Both the position numbers and the translations under genes were made by a program. 64,000 bases of DNA, taken from contig NC_030819.1 in NCBI RefSeq assembly GCF_001704415.2, positions 37,008,575 to 37,072,574 on the forward strand. The letters run 5' to 3'. The notes under the pieces were generated by a model. It worked only from the letters and a program-made list of their open reading frames with translations. It was not told the DNA's origin and ran no database searches. The DNA is from Capra hircus. Lineage: Eukaryota; Chordata; Mammalia; Artiodactyla; Bovidae. How positions within the stretch are numbered: the stretch's first letter is position 1; the number at the start of each line of letters is the position of its first letter. This document shows positions 56,401 through 64,000 of the stretch, one piece after another.

Positions 56401-56729
56401 ATTAGAAACTGTGCATTACACTCATATGCAAAATAAATGCAGGAAGTGTAAATCAGGAACTAAATAGATTTGCTATCTACATAGGGTAAGTACAAAAGAG
56501 TAGAAAGAAGAGGGAAATGGGAACATAGTGATGACAATTAAGAAGGAGCAATATTTCCTAATGATTGATTGATTGATATTATCCTGGATATAAGCATGAG
56601 GTTTCTTGACCAAGGCAGCTTACTATTATTCACAGTAATAACCATATCAATTCTAGGGCAACCGTGAACACACACTCACAGAGATGTAACTTTAGAAAAG
56701 CATTTCTTAAGAAAAAGTGAAATACGAAG
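56401..56729. other. unassigned DNA
   Basis: Resumes the target sequence after the L1; nothing recognised. Confidence 0.45.
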
Positions 56730-56935
56730 AAGTATGTAGTTCATTCAAAAGAAGGTAAGATGAGGGGAACTGAGACAAAGAACAAATGGGATACATAAAA
56801 CCAAAAGCCAAGAAGGGAGACTTAAATCCAATCATTTCAATGTTACATTAAATGTAAATGAACTCAATTTCTAATAGACAGAAATTGAGTTAGAGGCAGA
56901 TATTATCAATGGATATTTTTAATAAAAGCTATAAA
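56730..56935 (+). mobile_element. ancient L1M fragment near start of ORF2
   Basis: ACTTAAATCCAATCATTTCAATGTTACATTAAATGTAAATGAACTC...AGACAGAAATTGAGTT matches the L1M text around the beginning of ORF2. Confidence 0.65.
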
Positions 56936-57766
56936 ATTACTGTCTTTAAAAACTCATTTTGTGTATACATACAGTGAACATTGTTCAAACTGGGACTCTT
57001 GAGAGTGAAAGGGGTGCTACGCATAATTATACCAGAATAGTAGATAAAAAATCAGAACTGATGGTTACTTCACTTAACACAGTCAGTGGTATGGGTTTCT
57101 CCAGACTACAGGGTTTAGATCATAAATACAGAAGGCCAGAATTTGCAAGTTTCTTGTCTGCTACCTCTGTTAACTTTTAAAATTTCCATATTTCTTCCAT
57201 GGTTTCACTACTAGTGAAGGAGGCAGATGAGTCACTGGATAAAACCATATATAAATGTGCTGATTCAGTGATATTAAAATGATATTAAATGATATTTTTT
57301 CAGGGAAGTGGTAGAATGTTTCTGAAATGAGGAGACAGTTGAGTCTGCATCTTAAAGAATAAATTAAAAATAAAAAAAACAGAGTCAGAGAAGGCTATTC
57401 CAAAGGAGAGAATAGCAGTTGGAAGAACAGTTATAAGTGGGTCTGGTGTTTGGTTAATTGTAAAAAATTTAAGCAAAGCATCTTAATGAATTGAAGATTA
57501 ATGTTTTCAATTCATTAAGACACATATCTTAATGAAATAAAGATTAGAGAAAGAATGGTGAGAGAGAAATCTGGACAGATGTGGGGAGATGAGCAGATTG
57601 TTAAGGATATAACAGTATAATGAGTTGGAATTTGGTCCTATAGTTTGGGCAAAGGAAACTAACAGAGATTTCTAAAGAAAGTGATGTGATCAGGTTTATA
57701 AGAGTCCAGTGCCAGGGACAGTATGAATTAGACCAAAAAAAAAAAAAGAGAGAGAGAGAGAGACTA
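56936..57766. other. unique DNA with hairpin and GA repeat
   Basis: 57350-57700 resembles, in word order only, a recurrent mammalian repeat (GGCTATTCCAAAGG, AGAGATTTCTAAAGAAAGTGATGTGATCAGGTTTAT) whose class I cannot name. A 14-bp perfect stem lies at 57482-57519. A-run plus (GA)n at 57734-57765. Confidence 0.4.
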
Positions 57767-57792
57767 AAATAAGATAATGAAGAGGAGAATAA

Positions 57793-58010
57793 GTAGCTTC
57801 AGTTGTTTCAACTCTTTGTGACCGTATGGGCTGTAGTCTGCCTAGACGACATAGACAGTCTCCAAACTGTCTATGGAGTTTTCCGGGCAACAATATTGGA
57901 GTATGTTGCCATTTCCTCCTCCAGGGGATCTGCCAACCCAGGGATCAATCCTGCATCCTCTCCTGCATTGACAGGAGGGTTCTTTACAGTAAAGCCACCT
58001 GGGAAGCCAT
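57793..58010 (-). mobile_element. Bov-tA SINE
   Basis: Antisense, diverged Bov-tA ending AAAGCCACCTGGGAAGCC. Flanks AATAAGATAATGA and AATAAGGTAATGA (about 57767-57780 and 58012-58024) may be the duplication, which would include a short tail left of 57793. Confidence 0.88.
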
Positions 58011-58024
58011 AATAAGGTAATGAC

Positions 58025-58844
58025 AGTGAGGAGGAAAATAAGAGCCAGATTCAATAGAGAGATTGAAGGGATGAGGAGAATCATGGCAGTCAGGCATATA
58101 GCATGGCATATAGCTTGAGTGAATTTTGTTACAATAAAATGGGTTCTAAAACCAAAGACAGAATTGATTTTGAAGAGAAAAATGGTGAAATCCCTTCTAT
58201 AAATGCTGGTAAACCTACAATAGCTGTTAATAAGGGTATTTTAGAACAGGAAGTAACCTAATCTGAAATAAGTTTCTGAGTGTGTTCATGTAAAAACCCA
58301 GCCAAGAACTGGAAACTGCCCAAGAAAATAGGGTATATATGCATCATTCTGAATGAGCCTGGGAAGGTTCTCTTAATTTTCCCATAATTCTATTTCTCTT
58401 CATTTTCCTTCACATTTCTAATATTTTTTTTGCTTCAAGTATTATAATGCTACACTATTTTTTATAATAATCACAACTCGAAGAGCTACAGGGAAAATTG
58501 CTCCATTTAACAATTTTAAACGTTGCCTTTTGTCTTATTTAATGTTTGTGTCCTGAAACAAAGAATGTTATGCTTATCTTTTCTGTTTGCATTTGTGTAA
58601 AAATTCTTTCTTGCCATTTTATATTAAACTTTTCTATATCATGTAGATTTAAATGCAGCCCTTGTAAAACAGCATACAGTTACATTTTAAATCTTTCTAA
58701 AAGATTTTGCTTTTTAAGAACATATAAAGAGGATAAACTGTATTTCTTTAAATAATGAATCCATGTCAGTTTATGAACACATAATAGCTTTTTGCATTTC
58801 CTAGCTATTTGCTTTATTTTTCCTTAGATTTTACCCTTTCCCCA
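58025..58844. other. unique AT-rich DNA
   Basis: Nothing recognised. Confidence 0.5.
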
Positions 58845-59641
58845 GTTTTATTTAGATTTAATTGACATGTAGCATTATATAAATTTAAGCATTATATATA
58901 CATAATGATACATGTAAATATCATGGAATGATTACCACAATAAATTCAGTTTAACACATCTATCACCTCACATTTACAATTTTTTTCTTATGAAATGTCT
59001 GATTTACTCTTTTAGCAACTTTCAAATACACAATACAGTATTGTCACCATATGTAATTAGCATTTTTTTATGTTGAAAACTTTAAAACTTAGTCTCTTAG
59101 CAACTTTTAAACATGCAATAAAGTATTATTAACTGGTCACCATGCTGTGCAATACATCATCAGAGTTTATTTCTCCTATAGTAACTGGAAGTTTGCACCT
59201 CTTGACCACCTTTACCCATTTTCCTGATCACCAGCTCTGGTCTCTGGCAACCACCTGTCTGTTCTATTTCTATGAATTTGGATTTTTTTTAGGTTCCACG
59301 TGTAAGTGAGAACGTATATTATTTATCTTTCTCTGTCTGACACTTCATGTAACATAATATCTTTCAGGTTCATCCATGTACTTGCAAGTGATGGGATTTC
59401 CTTCTTTTTTATGGCCAATTAATATTCTATTGTGTATATTTACCATGTTTCTTTATCTGTGAATAGACACTTAGGATATTTTCATGTCTTGTCTATTGTA
59501 AATAGTGCTACCATAAACGCAGAAGTGCAGATACCTCTTTGAGACAGTGATTTTATTTCCTTCATATATATACACTCAGAAGTGGAATTGCTGGATCATA
59601 TGGTAGCTCTATTTTTTAACTTTTTGAGGAAGCACCATAGT

Positions 59642-61617
59642 TTGCTTTTTTTAATTTTGTTTGTTTATTCATGTTTGGCTATGCTGTGTCTCATTGCTGT
59701 TTGGGATTTTCTCTAGCTGGGACAAACAGAGGCTACTCTATACTTCTGCTGCACAGACTTCTCAATGAAGTAGTTTCTGTTGCTGCAGAGCACCGGCTCT
59801 AGGGAGTGCAGGTTCAATATTTGCACCACACGGGCTCAGTAGTTGTGGCTCTAAGGCAAAGTTCAGTTCAGTTCAGTCTCTCAGTCGTGTCCGACTCTTT
59901 GCGACCCCATGGACTGCAGCACGCCAGGCTTCCCTGTCCATCACCAACTCCCAGAGCTTACTCAAACTCATGTCCATCCAGTCTGTGGTGTCATCCAACC
60001 ATCTCATCTGTCATCCATCTCCTTCTCCTCCCACCTTCAATATTTCCCAGCATTAGGGTCTTTTCCAATGTGTTGGTTCTTCACATCAGGTGGGCAAAGT
60101 ATTGGAGTTTCAGCTTCAGCATCAGTCCTTCCAATGAACACCCAGGACTGATCTCCTTTAGAATGGACTGGTTGGATCTCGTTGTTTCCAAGGAACTCTC
60201 AAGAGTCTCCTCCAACACCACAGTTCAAAAGCATCAATTCTTCAGTGCTGAATTTTCTTTTAGTCCAACTCTCACATCCATACATGACTACTAGAAAAAC
60301 CATAGCTTTGACTAGATGGACCTTCATTGGCAAAGTAATGTCTCTGCTTTTTAATATGCTGTCTAGGTTGGTTATAACTTTCCTTCCAAGGAGTAAGTGT
60401 CTTTTAATTTCATGGCTGCAATTAACATCTGCAGTGATTTTGGAGCCCCCAAAAATAAAGTCTGACAGTGTTTCCACTATTTCCCCATTTATTTCCCATG
60501 AAGTGATGGGAAAGGAAGCCATGATCTTCGTTTTCTGAATGTTTGAGTTTTAAGCCTACTTTTTCACTCTCCTCTTTCACTTTCATCAAGAGGCTTTTTA
60601 GTTTCTCTTCACTTTCTGCCATAAGGGTGGTGTCATTTGATTATCTGAGGTTATTGATATTTCTCCTGGCACTCTTGATTCCAGCTTGTGCTTCATCCAG
60701 CCAAGTATTTTGCATGATGTACTCTGCATATTAGTTAAATAAGCAGGGTGACAATATATAGCCTTGATGTACTCCTTTCCCTATTTGGAACCAGTCTGTT
60801 GTTCTGTGTCCAGTTCTAACTGTTGCTTCTTGACCTGCATACAAATATCTCAGAAGGCAGGTCAGGTGGCCTGGTGTTCCCATCTCTTTAACAATTTTCC
60901 AGAGTTTGTTGTGATCCATACAGTCAAAGGCTTTGGTGTAGTCAATAAAGTAGAAGTAGATATTTTTTTCTGTAACTGTCTTGCTTTTTCCATGATCCAA
61001 TGGATGTTGGCAATTTGATCTTTGGTTCCTCTGCCTTTTCTAAATCCAGCTTTAACATCCGGAATTTCACAGTTCAAGTACTGTTGAAGCCTGGGTTAGA
61101 GAATTTTGGGCATTACTTTGTTAGCATGTGAGATGAGTACAATTATGCAGTAGTTTGAATATTCTTTGGCATTGCCTTTCTTTGGGATTGGAATGAAGAC
61201 TAACGTTTTCCAGTCCTGGGGCCACTGCTGAGTCTTCCAAACTTGCTGGCATCTTGAGTGCAGCACTTTTACAGCATCATCATTCAGGATTTTAAATAGT
61301 TCAGCTGGAGTTCCATCACCTCCACTAGCTTTGTTCATATGCTTCCTAAGGCCCACATGACTTCACATTCCCGGATGTCCAGCTCTAGGTGAGTGATCAC
61401 ACCATTGTGGTTATCTGGGTCATGAAGCTCTTTTTTGTATAGTCCAACTCTCACATCCATACATGACTACTCAGGCTCTAGAGCACAGGCTCAATTGTGG
61501 TGGCACTCAGGCTTAGCTGCTCCATGGCACGTGGGATCTTCCCAGATCGGGGATCAAGCCCATGTCTTCTGCCTTGGCAGGTGGATTCTTTACCACTGAC
61601 CCACCACCAGGAAAGCC
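59642..61617 (-). mobile_element. CHR-2 SINE (cetartiodactyl), split by BovB
   Basis: Pieces 59642-59861 (TTTGGCTATGCTGTGTCTCATTGC, GGGCTCAGTAGTTGTGGCTC) and 61472-61617 (CAGGCTCTAGAGCACAGGCTC, GGGATCTTCCCAGATCGGGGATC, ATTCTTTACCACTGACCC) make one antisense CHR-2. Flanking CCATAGT occurs at 59635-59641 and 61618-61624. Confidence 0.85.
59862..61471 (-). mobile_element. BovB inserted in CHR-2, with 32-bp self-templated 5' filler
   Basis: Antisense BovB from (TTCAG)n to the linker region, reading GFRKGRGTKDQIANIHW, FNEIPKK-like and ASGGDGTP blocks in broken frames. The YADD region (rc near 60635-60650) has a stop and Ala to Ser change. Its 5' edge carries 32 bp (61440-61471) identical to its own 60261-60292. 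Degraded 15-bp duplication: GGCTCTAAGGCAAAG (59847-59861) and GGCTCTAGAGCACAG (61474-61488), 12/15. Confidence 0.93.
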
Positions 61618-62183
61618 CCATAGTATTCCCCATGACGTGGTGGTCATGATTTATATCTCCATCAATAGTGCACAGGGATTCCCTTTTTACAGCATCCTCA
61701 CTAGCACCTGTTATCTAATGTCTTTTTGATGATAGCCATTCTAACAGGTACGAAGTGATATCTCATTGTGGTTTTGATTTGCATTTCTTGATGATTAGTG
61801 ACACTGAACTCCTTTTACTATATTTGCTTACCAATTGAATGTCTTTTGGGGGAAAATATCTATTTAAGTCCTTTGTCCATGTTTAAATTGGATTATTTGG
61901 ATTTTTTTTACTGTTGGGTTATATGATTTTAATGTATAATTTTAATATTAACCTCTTATTAGATATATGATATGAAAAAAGGTTTTCCCATTCTATAGGT
62001 TGCTTTTCATTTTGTAAATCATTTGTTTTACTGTGCAGAAGCTTTTTAGTTTGATGTGGTCCCATTTGTTTACTTACTTGTGCTTTAGGTCTCACATCCA
62101 GAAAAATCACTGCCACGACAAATATAAAGGAATTTTCCCAATGTTTTCTGCTAGGAATTTTATGGTCTTATATTTACATCTTT

Positions 62184-62458
62184 GGAGAAGGCAATGGCAG
62201 CCCACTTCAGTACTCTTGCCTGGAAAATCCCATGGATGGAGGAGCCTGGTAGGCTGCAGTCCATGGGGTCACTAAGAGTTAGACACGACTGAGAGACTTC
62301 ACTTTCACTTTTCACTTTCATGCACTGGAGAAGGCAATGGCAACCCACTCCAGTGTTCTTGCCTGGAGAATCCCAGGGACAAGGGAGCCTGGTAGGCTGT
62401 CATCTATAGGGTCGCACAGAGTTGGACACAACCGAAGCAACTTAGCAGCAGCAGCAAC
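62184..62458 (+). mobile_element. Bov-A2 dimeric SINE
   Basis: Two Bov-A units joined by CACTTTCACTTTTCACTTTC, ending (CAG)n. Perfect 12-bp duplication ATTTACATCTTT at 62172-62183 and 62459-62470. Confidence 0.97.
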
Positions 62459-62572
62459 ATTTACATCTTTAATCTTTATCAAGTTAATTTTGGAGCATGT
62501 AAAATAAGGGTCTGGTTTCATTCTTTTGCATGTGAATATCCAGTTTTCCCAGCACTATATAGGAAGATTTAA

Positions 62573-62771
62573 ACAGTGAAGTTGCTCAGTCATGTCTGAC
62601 TCTTTGTGATCCCAGGGACTATAGCCTACTAGGCTCCTCCATCCATGAAATTTTCCAGGCAAGAGTACTGGAGTGGGTTGCCATTTCCTTCTCCAGGGGA
62701 TCTTCCCGGCCCGGGGATGGAACCCAGTTCTTCCACAGATGCCTTACCATCTGAGCTACCAGGGAAGCCCC
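62573..62771 (-). mobile_element. Bov-tA SINE
   Basis: Antisense Bov-tA from AGTGAAGTTGCTCAGTCATG to CTGAGCTACCAGGGAAGCCCC. TAGGAAGA (left) and TAGGAAAGA (right) near the edges suggest a degraded duplication. Confidence 0.92.
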
Positions 62772-64000
62772 ATTTAGGAAAGAAACTATCTTTTCTTCAG
62801 TGATTATTCTTGACTCTCCTGTCAAATGTTAGTTGAAAGTATATAAACAGGTTGATTTCCGGACTCTTGATTCTGTTCTGTTGGTTTGTGTGTCTGTTTT
62901 GAATGCCAGTGCCATACTGTTCTGGTTACTATAGTTTTGTAATATAGTTTGAAACTGGGACATGTGAGCTTCCAGCTTTGTTCTTCTTTCTCAATAATGC
63001 CTTGGCTATTTAGGGTCTTTTGTGGTGCTATGCACATTTTAGGATTGATTTTTCTATTTCTATGAAAAATGCCATTATAATCTTGATAAAGGTTGCATTG
63101 AATCTGTAGAGTGCATTGAGTAATATGGACATTTTAATAATATTAGTTCTTTCAACTCACAAAAATGTGATATCTTTCCATTTATTTGCATATTCTTTAA
63201 TTTTGCTCATCAATATATTATAGCTTTAAGTATACATATATATATATTTAACTCAGTTGAATTTATTCGTTTATTTTATTTTTTATACTATTGCAAGTAG
63301 AATTGCTTTATTTCATTTTTAGATAATTTTTAATGCATAGAAATTCAACCAATTTTTGTATATTGCTTTTATACCCACCAAGTTTACTAAATTTGTTTAC
63401 TGGTTCTTAAAGTCTTTTGGTGTTGCTTTTAGGATTTTCTGTATATAATATCATGCAGTCTAAAAATAATGATAGTTTTACTTCTTCCTTTATGATTTGA
63501 ATGCCATTTAATTTTTCTTTTCTTGCCTGATTTCTCTAGCTAGGTCTTCCACTACTATTCTGAGTAGGAGTGGCAAGAGTAGACACTTTTGTCTTGTTCC
63601 TGATATTAGAGGAAAAGCTTTCATGTTTTCCCAAGAAACATGATGTTGACTGTAAGCTAGTCTTATATGTTCTTTATTATGTTATGTTCCTTCCATACCC
63701 ATTTTGTTAAGAGTTTTTATCATGAATAGGGTTGAATTTTATCTAATAATTTTTCCACACCTATTGAAATGATCATATGATTTTTTCAATTATTCTTTTA
63801 TTTATTAATGTGATGTATCACACTGATTGACTTGCTTGCATTGAATCATCCTACTTGATCATAGTTTATGATCCTTTTAATGTGTAGCTCAGGTTCAGTT
63901 TTCCAGTATTTTGTTGAGTACTTTTTGCATTTATATTAATGAGGGTTATAATTCTCTAGTTTTCATGTGTTGTCCTTATTGACTTTGGTATCAGGATAAC

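Larger units (their letters stand above)
58845..64000 (-). mobile_element. long antisense L1, continues beyond window
   Basis: Antisense L1 3' UTR (58845-59290: CAACTTTCAAATACACAATACAGTATTGTCACC...), end of ORF2 (59300-59641; 61625-61830), then ORF2 towards the polymerase region: CTTTGTCCATGTTTAAATTGG, CCATACTGTTCTGGTTACTATAG (62920s), GACACTTTTGTCTTGTTCCTGA (63580s) and the segment at 63760-64000 lying near the reverse transcriptase core. All pieces are collinear on the minus strand and broken. Insertions: CHR-2 with BovB, Bov-A2, Bov-tA. Confidence 0.88.

Overview
This window is nuclear DNA of a ruminant, almost certainly a bovid. Bov-tA and Bov-A2 SINEs, BovB (RTE) LINEs with (CTGAA)n tails, L1 of the bovine type (L1-BT), a cetartiodactyl CHR-2 SINE and a ruminant mariner MITE all occur together with mammal-wide fossils (MIR, L2, L1M, MLT1, Tigger, hAT-Charlie). 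I found no exon, promoter or RNA gene of a functional host gene. Nearly every long reading frame is retroelement coding sequence. The one host-derived coding remnant I recognise is a broken fragment related to PAMR1 (44.12-44.79 kb, minus strand).

Layout. 0-8 kb: four BovB segments, including a deleted copy (2.3-4.56 kb), an inverted fragment touching its 3' end, and a near-complete but dead copy (4.93-7.83 kb). 8.4-16.2 kb: a full-length L1-BT with target-site duplications, a monomeric 5' UTR, an intact ORF1 and a multiply broken ORF2, inserted in an ancient L1M. 16-24 kb: SINEs, BovB tails, a solo ERV LTR, an MLT1 LTR, and an antisense L1-BT that carries a BovB insertion. 25-27.1 kb: a 2.1 kb antisense BovB, followed by an ERV LTR. 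27.6-35.4 kb: mostly unique AT-rich DNA with old MITE, MIR and L2 pieces. 35.4-36.7 kb: an internally deleted Tigger transposon with both ends and TA flanks, itself carrying two insertions. 36.9-41.4 kb: unique DNA, a long inverted repeat and a three-part composite SINE. 41.4-43 kb: an antisense ERV LTR split by a 5'-inverted L1 and a BovB. 44 kb: the PAMR1-like fragment. 45-54.5 kb: old L1, LTR and MIR layers with young SINEs. 54.5-56.4 kb: a young 5'-truncated L1-BT that appears to carry a 3' transduction. 58.8-64 kb: a long antisense L1 running off the window, interrupted by CHR-2 (which holds a BovB), Bov-A2 and Bov-tA.

The parts do not form a pathway. They record successive retrotransposition: L1 proteins mobilised L1, and the SINE insertions carry L1-like or BovB-like duplications. 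Nesting gives relative ages: L1M, MIR, L2, MLT1 and DNA transposons first, then CHR-2, then BovB, L1-BT, Bov-tA and Bov-A2. I saw no previously undescribed biological system. The most informative items are insertion-mechanism scars: a BovB 5' junction with 32 bp of self-templated filler, an L1 3' transduction, a twin-primed L1, a single-event composite SINE, and an unassigned inverted repeat of about 87% identity.
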